From Gracilaria domingensis (lineage: Eukaryota; Rhodophyta; Florideophyceae; Gracilariales; Gracilariaceae), in NCBI GenBank assembly GCA_022539475.1, contig VCMS01000342.1, forward strand, positions 58,113 through 104,680: a stretch of DNA of 46,568 bases. The letters run 5' to 3'. Positions 18,498-28,525 of the stretch are shown in pieces. Numbering within the stretch: position 1 is the stretch's first letter; each line of letters opens with the position of its first letter. Under the pieces are notes generated by a model. The model did no database searches. It saw only the letters and a program-made list of their open reading frames with translations, and was not told where the DNA came from. Both the position numbers and the translations under genes were made by a program.

Positions 18498-18571
18498 TCG
18501 AGTGGTGACATATTCTTTTTTTGTCACAACCCACACAGGATGTGACGGAAGAAGAAGATGCCCCCAGTCGA
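18498..18571 (+). ncRNA. Hairpin 2 of three tandem stem-loops, copy 2
   Basis: Outer stem TCGAGTGG/CCAGTCGA with one mismatch, a polypyrimidine/polypurine middle stem, and a GTCACA/TGTGAC terminal stem with loop ACCCACACAGGA. Same architecture as hairpin 1, starting 128 bp downstream. Confidence 0.5.
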
Positions 18572-18616
18572 GACGGAGGGTGAGCTACTCTAAGTACAAT
18601 CACTAGTCCCTAGCTT

Positions 18617-18699
18617 GCCTCCACTGGCAATATCTTCCTGTTTTGCTATAACCATCGAGTGAGGTTATGGTGGAAGAGAAAAATATAGCCGGTCGAGGC
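18617..18699 (+). ncRNA. Hairpin 3 of three tandem stem-loops, copy 2
   Basis: Outer stem GCCTCCACTGG/CCGGTCGAGGC, then ATAT/ATAT and TTCC/GGAA, and terminal stem ATAACC/GGTTAT. The linkers after hairpins 1 and 2 are also alike (GAGGG...CTACTCTA...), so hairpin plus linker forms a tandem unit of about 120-128 bp. Confidence 0.5.
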
Positions 18700-18939
18700 G
18701 AGGTGGGTGGGGACTATGTGAGCGCGAAAGAGAGGACAGAGGGGTGGCGCTTAAATAGTGGAAGGTGCGGAGGTGTACAGTAGATGTTTTGGCGGCAAAT
18801 GGGATGAGGGAAACAGGGACAATCATGGTGCTGGATATAGCCCGTGTGGTTGGACAGTGGAGGTGGACAGCACAGTTTAGCTCGATTGCACTGTATCGCA
18901 GCGGAAACTTCGATCCAACTACTACTTCTTCTTCTGAAG

Positions 18940-19869
18940 ATGTCGAACGGATACGTGAAGGATGAGGAGCTGTTGGCGCTGTTGGAGGGGAAGGAGGTAC
19001 CGCCGACGCCGTCACCAAAGCGGGAAGAGGACGTGATTACGGCGGCTGGTCGGATGTCGCAGAAGAAGGGAGTGGCCGATGAAGGAAAGAAGTGTGAGGC
19101 GAGGAGAGGGGATGGTGATGAGGTGGAGAAGGGGGTAGAATTGGAGGTGGAGGGGGTCGCAATGGAGAGAAGGGGTGCGGTGCATCTGAGTCAGTTAGAG
19201 GTTGGAGACCAGATAGAGAGTGGGCGCGGAGAGGGTGACAGGGAGATGCGGTTTGTGGGGGAGATGAAGGCGAGGGTGGGGATGTTGGGGTTGGTGATGA
19301 AGGAGCGACTGGACGATGGAATTGTGGAGATTGTAACGGAAATGGGCGGTGTGGTGCTGAGTGGGGGTGGTAGTGGTGTTTCGGTTGAGGCGATTTCGAG
19401 CCTGCGGAATTCGTTGTCGGTATTGGGAGTGGAGATGAGGAATCATGTGTATGGGATAGTGGAGTGTGCGGGAAGGGAGGTTGGAGAGTTGCGGGAGGAG
19501 AATAGGGTTCTGAACGAGAGGTTGGACGTCCTGGAGCAGGAGCTGAAGGAGCTGGGCAAGAGGCAAAGATTGGTGGAAGAGGAGACGGTGAAAGGAGGTG
19601 TGGAGGGAAAGACGGAGAAGGGAAGTGTGGGAAAGGTGGCGGTGCAGAAGGGGTCCCCTGTGACACCGAAGACAAAGGGTGGTGGGGTTGAGGATGGGAA
19701 GGGCCGTCTGAAGAAGAGGCGTAAGGAGATGAAGAAGGTGGTGGAGGAGGTGCTGCGGGAGGGAGTCGGAGCTCCGGTGGTGACTGGGTTTAGGAGTGCG
19801 GCGGAGGTAGCGCGGACTGCGAAGGGGATTCTGTGGGGACAGGAGGAGAGAAGGATGGGAGGGATTTGA
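18940..19869 (+). CDS. Coiled-coil protein of unknown function, copy 2
   Basis: 309 residues from the ATG at 18940, the same length as copy 1 at 10855 and differing only by substitutions. The coiled coil spans about residues 177-215, with a basic cluster RLKKRRKEMKK at 256-266. It lies downstream of the three hairpins and about 450 bp before a retroelement protease/integrase remnant on the same strand. A Gag-like origin is therefore conceivable, but there is no zinc knuckle. The C-terminus (GFRSAAEVARTAKGIL) looks like a short helix. Confidence 0.7.
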   Translation: MSNGYVKDEELLALLEGKEVPPTPSPKREEDVITAAGRMSQKKGVADEGKKCEARRGDGDEVEKGVELEVEGVAMERRGAVHLSQLEVGDQIESGRGEGDREMRFVGEMKARVGMLGLVMKERLDDGIVEIVTEMGGVVLSGGGSGVSVEAISSLRNSLSVLGVEMRNHVYGIVECAGREVGELREENRVLNERLDVLEQELKELGKRQRLVEEETVKGGVEGKTEKGSVGKVAVQKGSPVTPKTKGGGVEDGKGRLKKRRKEMKKVVEEVLREGVGAPVVTGFRSAAEVARTAKGILWGQEERRMGGI

Positions 19870-20320
19870 AGCCGTTTTGGGGCGAGGCGGGTATACGAGA
19901 AGGGGGAGGGTTGTCCACCTGACTTCTACAAAATGACGTTTGCGGAGACGGAGAGAGAGGATGGGAACGCGTGATGGGCGAGAAATGGGTAAATAGCGGG
20001 GGTGGTGTGGACTGGGAAGAAGTGATGGGATGATTGAGGTGGGATGAGTTGCGATTGGCATTGCAACATGGGAGAAAATGGAAGCGCAAACTAGCACGAG
20101 TGCAGTTTTGAGAGAGGGTCGCGGAAAAGAGTGAATGGGGTGGTGCGGCGAAGTAGAACCTCTACAAAAACTAGGGGACCCAAGAACTAAACTGCGCGAA
20201 ATGGAATTTAATATTCCAAAATTTCTTAATTTTTTGAGTGCCAGCCTCTGCTACCCCCTCGCGCGTCCCAAATAGCCCCAAACTAGCTTAGTTTCCAAAG
20301 CGAACAGACTATATTCCACT
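19870..20320. other. Intergenic, right end of duplication unit, copy 2
   Basis: No gene seen; same as 11785-12151 plus the segment that forms the chimeric start in copy 1. It ends at the duplication boundary at 20336. Confidence 0.6.
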
Positions 20321-21796
20321 TTGCAGAACACAGACGCTAGAAATCAATATTTCTCCATTACCTACAAAGGAGGCTGCATAGTCCCTGGAGCACATAAGTC
20401 TGTACTGGGGCTTCCGGAAGCGAAATCATACTGTAAGATGATGAAGGTGGGGATCAAATTTCGTCCAGCATCATATGCTTTCAAATTCGAAGACAGTTAC
20501 TGGAATAGCCTTAGCTACGTCGTCGCTCGAATGCAATCGCCGGATGACAGGCTCATTTTACTCAATATGGACGTCGTCGCCATCGATATCCTCATTCTAA
20601 TTGGTCTGGACACATTAGGCCGCTTTTTAATGTATCCAAACAACGTGACTCATCAGCTGGTCTACCACCAGGCAATTTGGAATCTCCCATTGACAGGAAT
20701 GCATAGCCACTTATTCTTAGAATTATCTACCTCGTCCGTGCTTTATACACTATCGGAGCTGCAAAAGCTTCATGAACACTTCTTCCACCCAAACGCTGGC
20801 AAATTTTGCAACCTACTGAAACGAGCAAAGCCAGAAGACACCAACCCCGAGACGCAAGCATTTCTCTGAGGAATATCTGCCATGTGTCGCTCCTGTCAAA
20901 AGTTTTCCGCAAAACCCTTCCATCTCTGTGTTGCAGTACCAGAAGAGAATATAAAGTTTAATCAACAGATTGCCCTCGACCTCATGTACCTCAAGTTTGG
21001 GAGAAAGAAACGCGTTCCGGTAGTGCATATTTAGGATACACAGACGTACTACCAGAACGCTGTGATACTGAAAGGAGAATCAGCCCGCGACATTTGGGAC
21101 GTCTTTCTAGAGGCATCGGGCATTATCTGTACCGGCTTTCCATCTGTAACGCGCGTCGATCCCTGTTCTGCGTTTACGTCGAAATACTTGGATGAATGCT
21201 CATCCAAGTATGTAATCGACCTTCGCATCTCTGAGGTGCTGTCACATAACAGCATTGGCTCAGGTGAATGATATCATGCACCTCTCCGGAAAATCTTCAG
21301 CACAGTCAGAGCGCACTGTACCTGTCTCGATCCTGAGATTGCACTACGTTGTGCGCGTGGGACCGGAAGGCCTCGTGCCCTCTCTTAATTTGTATGGCAC
21401 AGGGCCGCGTTTTCCATTACCGGCATCCTCCGTTCCTAACCAAAAAAAGAAAAGAAAAATCTGGAGGCAGCAGGTCGAGAAATGTCAGGCATCACAGCCA
21501 AGCTTTGAATTCAACAATCTCTGCGTTCACGCAGACCACTTGCCGCGCGATATTTATTAGAACCAGGACAGAACGTGTTAGTTTACGATGAGAAGCAGAA
21601 GCATTGGATCGGTCCCTATTGCATTCAGAAGATAGTGCAAAAGATCGCAACGGTAGACATTGATGGGCGAAACGCTCATTATAATATTGCTCACCTGCTA
21701 CCGGATCTTAGTGAAGGGAGCGACCAAGAGCTTTCGAGCCTCTGTGTTCTCGTTTTGATAGTTAGCACTCCAAAAGTGCTAGTTTCGAAATCCTAG
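20321..21796 (+). pseudogene. Retroelement pol remnant: aspartic protease, integrase zinc finger and core, integrase C-domain
   Basis: Three successive pieces. 20321-20869 reads as a retropepsin-like domain (ILIGLDTLGRF, a normal post-flap strand) followed by an integrase-type zinc finger start (LHEHFFHP, H-x4-H). The C-x2-C half (MCRSCQKF) comes after a stop at about 20870. 20930-21250 is the integrase core (ALDLMYLKFG, IYTGFPS-like, VLSHNSIGSGE), again with stops. 21575-21740 is the C-terminal DNA-binding region (VYDEKQKHWIGPYCIQKIV). At the place where a D-S/T-G-A catalytic triplet is expected the sequence reads VPGAHKS, so the protease Asp is lost. Most of the region after the integrase core is deleted. 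The element type resembles the atypical pol found in several algal and protist genomes. Confidence 0.65.
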
Positions 21797-22773
21797 TTTT
21801 CCATATGTTAAATTGCACTTTCTGTAGTTTCTATTCGCAGGAAAAACTAGAGAAAACTACGACTAATGAATGATTATGAGGTATGCTAAAGTATGCTATG
21901 TTTTTGATACTAGATATCTAAAACTAGCAAGTAGGAAATATGGCAGAACCGTACTTCCAGTCCCCCACTTTTGCTAGTGCTCTAGGTGAGTGGGCCCATT
22001 CGGGTAGTCCACCAACGGACCACATGGGAAGCCCAGAGAAAGGACCAGTCTGGACCGAACGCAGCCAGTTTCCGAGAATACTACGGCTGGAACATTCATT
22101 TGCTGCAGTACCCTCTGAGCACCACCACCGCAACCGCATATCCGCAAAACACCATGATCAAACCCAGAACTCATCCTCACAACTTCTTCATCGGCTGTTG
22201 CATGTAACATCTCCTTTCGCATAGTCCACATACCTCAATCGCATCATCACAGAAAGCCGTAAACGGACACGAAGTTAGTAGCCATACGTCTGTCTGTTGC
22301 ATATGCTAGTTTTTGGCGAGAGTCGTCCAGAAAGTGGCAAGGGTCGTCCAGTAAATGTTTTGAAAAAATATCAAGATCAATTATTTCAAAATTTGGAGAT
22401 AATTGCTTGGGTCGTCCAGAATCGCTGTGCAGTAAATACTGTTGGGTTTTCCACTCTTGCTAGTTCTTTAGTCGAGGGCTACCTGAACGGTATTTCGCGA
22501 AGTCTAGGTTCAGTTTCCATTACACGATACCTTCTGCAGAATGATACCCTGCAACGCATGGAATACTGGTGCTAGTACAGATGATGCTCATTATGAAGAA
22601 CATACCGTTTTATTGGTATCTATTCTTCTATCGACCGCTTTTGCTAACCACTACTTCGCTATATTACATGTACCATTTCTCCATGATGGACCGGGTGTAG
22701 GCGCAATCTGCGCCAGCTGCCGCAGACTGCACCTCCACCAAAGCGCGGTATCGGTAGAACACATACGCACTCC
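21797..22773. other. No recognisable gene
   Basis: A mixed region with short unsupported frames only. The motif GTCGTCCAG occurs three times (about 22322, 22348, 22411) within 100 bp of AT-rich sequence. I cannot assign the stretch to an element. Confidence 0.4.
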
Positions 22774-22806
22774 GAGAGGATGAGGCGCGAAGCGCCTCAT
22801 CCTCTC
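22774..22806. repeat. Perfect 15-bp stem hairpin
   Basis: GAGAGGATGAGGCGC, loop GAA, then its exact complement. It is immediately followed by a second, longer hairpin. Confidence 0.9.
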
Positions 22807-22807
22807 C

Positions 22808-22859
22808 GTTCCTCAAATAGGGAACCATACCCAGATGCATGGTTCCCTACTTGAGGAAC
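22808..22859. repeat. 21-bp stem hairpin
   Basis: GTTCCTCAAATAGGGAACCAT, a 10-nt loop, then a complement with a single mismatch. There is one base between it and the preceding hairpin. Confidence 0.9.
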
Positions 22860-23179
22860 TTGCACCTGCAACTCGTGAGTTACGTCCGCATCAAAAGTCA
22901 TTTACTTGTATACTCAAGCAGAAAGTATCCATAAGTTAGTCAATGCTCCGTTGGACACATTTGAAATGCGATGGAACGTACCATTAAGAAAGCAAAACAG
23001 AAACGTTGCGCTAGAAAAGTCGATGGACCTAGTAACCCGCAAAAGGAAGAAGAAGAAGGAAAGGGATCGATTAGATTACCAGCAATCCATTCATCGTAAA
23101 CGGCGGAAGGTTTTGAACCGAGAACTCACAAGCAACGACACCAAGAATGCCCATGCAGGAAACATACCGCAATTTCTCA
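22860..23179 (+). other. Short unidentified coding-like stretch before the Copia fragment
   Basis: A frame from 22906 includes a very basic run (TRKRKKKKERDR) and then passes into the Copia integrase sequence in the wrong frame at about 23180. I cannot tell whether the basic part is a relic of another gene. Confidence 0.3.
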
Positions 23180-25559
23180 CTACTTTGTCACATTCGTCGA
23201 CGAACATAGCCGTTACTGCTTTCTGTACATGCTCAAGACGAAGGATGATGTGTTCCGGATGTTCATCAAGTGGCTCAGGTTTGTGGAGAACCAGATGGGC
23301 AGGAAGGTGCTTACCATCACCGCTCGTAAAAGTGTGCTGCGTGCTTTGCGCACAGACAACGGTGGTGAGTACCGGTCCAATCGATTCTCCGAGAAACTGG
23401 AGCAGTACGGTATTGAGCATCAGCGAACTGTGCCTTACAATCTACAGCAAAACGGGCTTGCCGAGAGATTCAATCGCACACTTATGGACTTGGTCAGGTC
23501 AATATTGCATCACAAGAATGTGTCAAAAAGCTTTTGGGCTGAGGCTCTGAATGTTTCTGTGTATGTGCGCAACAGAATGACCTGCAAAGCGCTTCCGAGT
23601 GACGTGACTCCGTTTGAGCTGTGGCATGGACAGAAGCCTGATCTGAGCAATCTGCGTGTGTTTGGTAGCCGTTGCTGGTACAAGGTGGTTGATCACAAGT
23701 TGAAGAAGCTGGAAGAGCGTGCAGTGGAAGCCATCTTCATTGGGTACACTTCAGGCTCCCACGGATACAAGTTGTGGGACAGCCAGAAGAAGAAGGTGAT
23801 TGTGTCACGAGATGTGAGGTCTGACGGGTGCTCTGGAACTGAAAGTGACGAGCACTCTGAACACGAGGACTACGCGGATATCGACTTGGTCGACAAGTCG
23901 GGAGCTGCTGAATCCTCAACTTCTGAAACATCCACCGATGATTCTGAAGATGACCCTTCTGCACCAGCTTCTCACGAGAGTACCACGAATGCCGGTACGG
24001 ATGAACACCCACGCCAGACACACATGATGAGCCGGGAGTGACAGAGACGCAGCCCCTTCGTAGATCCACACGTCAGAGAAAGACGACATCCTCATGGTGG
24101 CGTGGTGCCAGTGCTTTCCTTACAGCCAGTGATGATACTCCTTCGTCGTACGCTGACGCAGTGTCACGTCCTGATTCCGAAGCTTGGAAGAAGGCGATGA
24201 AGAGTGAGTATCAATCGTTAATGGAGCACGACACGTGGGATCTAGTGCCAAGGCCAGCAGACAGCAACGTGATTTCGTCCAAGTGGGTTTATGGGCAGAA
24301 GTATGAGGCTTCGTCATCTGGTGAACCGACAGTGCGTTACAAGGCTCGTGTGGTTGCAAGAGGCTTCCTGCAGATCGAGGGTGTGGACTTCTCAGAGACT
24401 TATGCACCTGTGGTGAAGTTCACATCCATCAGAATGATCTTGTCTGTGACTGCCGTACGAGACTTTTACTTGCAGCAGATGGACGTGAAGACTGCCTTTC
24501 TGAACGGTGACCTTGACGAGACAGTGTTCATGGAGCAGTCAATGGGGTTCACACAGCAGGGAAAGGAGGACTTGGTGTGCCGACTGAAGAAAGCAATCTA
24601 TGGGCTTAGACAAGCACCAAGACAGTGGCACGCCAAGATATACGCCTTCCTTGTTGGTGAAATGCACTTCAAACCGAATGACGCAGACGAGTGTGTCTAC
24701 ACCGGGATCATACTGGGTTTTTTTGGTTATCATTGCTCTGTATGTTGACGACTTGCTGATTGCGAGTCCGAGCATGAAAACCGTGGAACGTGTGAAGGCA
24801 GAGCTGTCAAGTCGTTTCCGCATGAAGGACCTCAAAGAAGCTCGCATGGTTCTTGGATTTGAAATCCAATGAGACAGAACCAAGCGAGAGCTGTACTTGA
24901 CTCAGTCAGCGTACACGAACAAGGTCCTGGATCGATTTGGCATGCAGCTGTCGAAACCCGTTGACACTCCTATGGAGTGCGGTGTGAACTTGTATGTTGA
25001 GGAGGAAGTGCTCACGCATGTACCGTATCCTCAGGCGATTGGCTGCCTCACGTAACCTTCTGTGGGAACTCGTCCGGACATCTCATATGCTGTGGCTAAG
25101 CTGGCCAAGTATGTTGAGAAGCAGGTAAATACTCACTGGAAGGCGGTCAAGCGTGTTCTTCGCTACCTCAAGGGCACTACCACGTTCGGGTTGACGTATG
25201 GCTCCAGCACCGATTTGCAACTGCACGGCTATGTGGACTCTGACTGGGCTGGCGATGTTGCCAACCGCAAGTCCACTAGTGGATACTTGTTCATGATGTG
25301 CGGTGGTACTGTGTCGTGGTCGTCTCGTCAACAGGAGGCAGTGGCTCTGTCGAATGCAGAGGCTGAGTACGTGAGCTTGTGCTCTGGCACCAATAAGGCG
25401 ATCTGGCTTAGGCGACTTTGGAACGGCATTGGCAGTGTGATTGGCATGGAAGCAGAGGGGTCTGTGAAACTGCTGATTGAACCAACTCCCATGTATGTTG
25501 ACAACCAGGGCAGCAATGACCTTGCTCGAAATTAAGTGGTAAACAGGAGAACCAAACAC
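23180..25559 (+). pseudogene. Copia pol fragment D: integrase (partial), reverse transcriptase, RNase H
   Basis: Starts abruptly inside the integrase core (equivalent to 31217 of element B) and runs to the RNase H end. The integrase keeps RTDNGGEY (second catalytic Asp present) and the Tyr codon where element B has TAA. Damage: a frameshift at about 24010, a longer T run at about 24720, a nonsense change at 24869 (AATCCAATGAGACAG where element B reads AATCCATCTGGACAG), a stop at about 25055, and TAA at about 25532. It retains the reverse transcriptase YVDD. There is no 5' LTR or gag. Confidence 0.85.
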
Positions 25560-26424
25560 GCCAAGATATACGCCTTCCTTGTTGGTGAAATGCACCTCAA
25601 GCCGAATGACGCAGACGAGTGTGTCTACACCGGGATCATACTGGTTTTTTTTGGTTATCATTGCTCTGTATGTTGACGAATTGCTGATTGCGAGTCCGAG
25701 CATGAAAACCGTGGAACGTGTGAAGGCAGAGCTGTCAAGTCGTTTCCGCATGAAGGACCTCAAAGAAGCTCGCATGGTTCTTGGATTTGAAATCCAATGA
25801 GACAGAACCAAGCGAGAGCTGTACTTGACTCAGTCAGCGTACACGAACAAGGTCCTGAATCGATTTGGCATGCAGCTGTCGAAACCCGTTGACACTCCTA
25901 TGGAGTGCGGTGTGGACTTGTATGTTGAGGAGGAAGTGCTCACGCATGTACCGTATCCTCACGCGATTGGCTGCCTCACATATCTCTCTGTGGGAACTCG
26001 TCCGGACATCTCATATGCTGTGGCTAAGCTGGCCAAGTATGTTGAGAAGCAGGTAAATACTCACTGGAAGGCGGTCAAGCGTGTTCTTCGCTACCTCAAG
26101 GGCACTACCACGTTCGGGTTGACGTATGGCTCCAGCACCGATTTGCAACTGCACGGCTATGTGGGCTCTGACTGGGCTGGCGATGTTGCCAACCGCAAGT
26201 CCACTAGTGGATACTTGTTCATGATGTGCGGTGGTACTGTGTCGTGGTCGTCTCGTCAACAGGAGGCAGTGGCTCTGTCGAATGCAGAGGCTGAGTACGT
26301 GATCTTGTGCTCTGGCACTAAGAAGGCGATCTGGCTAAGGCGACTTTGGAACGGCATTGGCAGTGTGATTGGCATGGAAGCAGAGGGGTCTGTGAAACTG
26401 CTGGTTGAACCAACTCCCATGTAT
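25560..26424 (+). repeat. Internal tandem duplicate of fragment D (reverse transcriptase and RNase H part)
   Basis: From GCCAAGATATACGCC this repeats 24632-25496 in direct orientation (offset 928 bp). The junction uses the shared bases CAC (24629-24631, 25557-25559). It carries the same long T run and the same nonsense ATCCAATGA, so the duplication came after those lesions. It ends at CCCATGTAT, next to the LTR of element A. Confidence 0.85.
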
Positions 26425-26432
26425 CCATGGTC

Positions 26433-27415
26433 TGTTGGAAGTCCTGCTGTCACTGACATCAAGCAGTTGAGATGTGTGGAGTATAGAATGGTACCTTGAT
26501 ATGTGAAACCGAGATTGATGTTGTTCTGTTTTGTATACTACGTTGCTGTGTGGTATACTCCGTATGGGTTGAACGTTTATGTCTACATTGGAATGCTGTC
26601 GTTCAGCTAGGATGACCACAAGGTACAACGATGACAGGTTGGACAGTGGTAATGGAGTACAGGTTGCAAGGCCATGTATTTGAACACATGGTACAGGTTG
26701 CAGCACTGTCAGTGTTGTGAAGTCTACATCATGTTTGGGTTGTGCTACATGCACATGTGTGTGTATGGATGAATGGAACATGTTGCAACTGAGTGACTGA
26801 CGTCATCTGGTTTACAGGTACTTGTTGATGATGTGGGACTTGGGTACCTGGCACGTACACATTACGGTGTCGTGTACGGATTACAGCGTGCAAGCAACAC
26901 GTGAAGTATGGTATGATGTTCCGTAAGCATGTCTGGTCATAATGGTGAGGTGTTGCATTGTGTGTATGCATGGTCGCGTTGCTATGGCCTGCTGTCATAT
27001 TGTTGACTGCATTGATGTGTGGTGCTTGTGGTGTGCTGTCGAAATGTGTCGGTACACTGTCAGGGACGTGTATGGCTACTGCATTGTTGAGCATTGTTGT
27101 GCACTGCTGTGCAGTAGTGTACGGAATTGTTGTGCACTGTTGTACACTGTTGTGTGTTGTTGTGCACTGCTGTTGTAAGCAGTTTGGCATTCTTACCATG
27201 TTATGTCTGTAGATGATTGGTAGTATTGAGTGTCTCTAGTTAGTGAGTTGCATGTTGGTTCGAGTTGGAGTTGCATGATGGAGTAGCGAAGAAGTGCTAT
27301 ATAAGGTGTGACACAAGCACCTCCAAGTAAATCTGAGCCAGAGCTGGCGAAGTTCCCTTGCATCGCCCCATCCTTCCTCATGTCAACTTTCTGATCCCAG
27401 CTAGAACCTCTAGCA
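26433..27415 (+). mobile_element. Copia LTR, element A (983 bp)
   Basis: Begins TGTTGGAAG and ends CTCTAGCA (TG...CA), followed at once by a primer-binding site. Its 3' third is clearly related to the LTRs of element B (shared ACCATGTTATGT, ATTGGTAGTATTGAGTGTCTCTAG, ACCTCCAAGTAAAT blocks), while its 5' part differs. A TATA box TATATAAG lies at 27298-27305. The region 27085-27180 is a GTTGTGCACT-type simple repeat. The body of element A is missing after its leader. Confidence 0.75.
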
Positions 27416-27430
27416 GGTTATGGGCCCAGC
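27416..27430 (+). promoter_or_regulatory. Primer-binding site of element A, half-tRNA iMet type
   Basis: GGTTATGGGCCCAGC is the exact complement of the initiator tRNA-Met anticodon arm (GCTGGGCCCATAACC). It directly follows the LTR end. Confidence 0.8.
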
Positions 27431-27742
27431 CCCGCCGACCTCTGCCGTTTGTCGTTCGTCATGAGGTTTTCCTTTCTGCCGCTCTCCCTCACCGCCGACC
27501 GTGTTGTTGAACGCCGTTGTTGATGTTTTCGATGTTGGTTTGCCGTCGTTTTTCTTGTCGTTGACTGGTATGGTGGTGTTGTATTTCCCTTTTGGTTTGC
27601 GTTCCTCCCTGAGGACGTTGTGGTGCTAGTGGTTCGACGTTGTTCTACTTTCGTGATTCTGCTTGGTTTCTTGTTCATTTTCGTTTTCGTCGATCGCTTT
27701 CCGCTCTTGTTGGTTTTTCGCCTCTGTTTTCATTGTTGGGAT
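27431..27742 (+). mobile_element. Leader of element A, interrupted by element B
   Basis: Aligns with the leader of element B (28526 onward), up to a shared ATTGTTGGGAT. At that point the 5' LTR of element B begins in place of CCCCGCG. Confidence 0.7.
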
Positions 27743-28510
27743 TGTTGGATGTTGACCCTGTGCTGTCACTGAAAACCAAAAGCGCTGGGGAGCATGGGCT
27801 GTTTTGGAGGGTGCCGTTGGAAAAGCGCATATGCGCCTCTGCGCAAACTCAACGTGAAACGGGCTTCTGATTGGCTACTGCAAATGGTCATATGCAATGT
27901 GGTTCGTACAAGTGTTGTGGTGCTAATGGGTTGTTTCCGGGGTACACGTGTGTAGCTAGTACACTGGGCATGCTGTACATGATGCACAGAGTACACACGT
28001 ATGTACGTGGACATGTAGGACAGCTTGGTGTATCTTGGGCATTATGGTGAAGAGTTGATGCGGTGTCAAGAGGATTACAGTGTGGTGTTGTTGATGACGT
28101 AGGACTTGGAGTGAGTTTGTGGTGAAGTGTTGTTGGTGAGCTTGTACGTAACTGTTATGGTGTGGTGTAGGGATTACAGTGTGTTGGCACTATGAGAATC
28201 TGTGCATGGTCATGGTTATGTGTAGGCACGTAAGTTGTTGTGCACTGTTGTGCTTTGTTGTTGTAAGCTGCCATGATAGTGTGGGAGTGTTACCATGTTA
28301 TGTTAGGAGACGATTGGTAGTATTGAGTGTCTCTAGCTAGTGGTTTAGGTATTGCTTGGAGTTGGAGGTTTGCGATGGTTGCGCAAAGTAGTTCTATGTA
28401 AGCGGTGACTCGAGCACCTCCAAGTAAATTCCGAGCCAGAGCTGGCGAACTTCCCTTCATTCCCCCCATCCTTTCTCTCAACCTTCCCTTTCCAGCTATA
28501 ACCTCCATCA
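27743..28510 (+). repeat. 5' LTR of element B (768 bp)
   Basis: TGTTGGATG...CTCCATCA. It is the same length as the 3' LTR with about 16 substitutions (about 2%). At 28395-28402 it reads TATGTAAG where the other LTR copies have TATATAAG, so the core promoter looks damaged. Confidence 0.9.
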
Positions 28511-28525
28511 GGTTATGGGCCCAGC
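28511..28525 (+). promoter_or_regulatory. Primer-binding site of element B, half-tRNA iMet type
   Basis: GGTTATGGGCCCAGC abuts the LTR and is complementary to the anticodon stem-loop of initiator tRNA-Met rather than to its 3' end. Confidence 0.85.

Larger units (their letters stand above)
12251..20336. repeat. Segmental tandem duplication, copy 2
   Basis: Direct repeat of 4639-12250, starting TGCCGAAGGG and ending CACAGACG. It is followed at 20337 by CTAGAAATC, which belongs to a retroelement protease/integrase remnant. It contains the complete or better versions of most of the duplicated genes. Confidence 0.95.

Noticed and set aside
19037..20097. Same antisense frames in copy 2
   Set aside because: Shadows for the same compositional reason; no start context or domain.
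27085..27180. CRISPR-like or tandem array in the LTR of element A
   Set aside because: Irregular GTTGTGCACT simple repeat without conserved spacers; ordinary low-complexity LTR sequence.
27240..27270. tRNA B-box-like GGTTCGAGTTGG
   Set aside because: No matching A box or cloverleaf around it; chance match inside an LTR.
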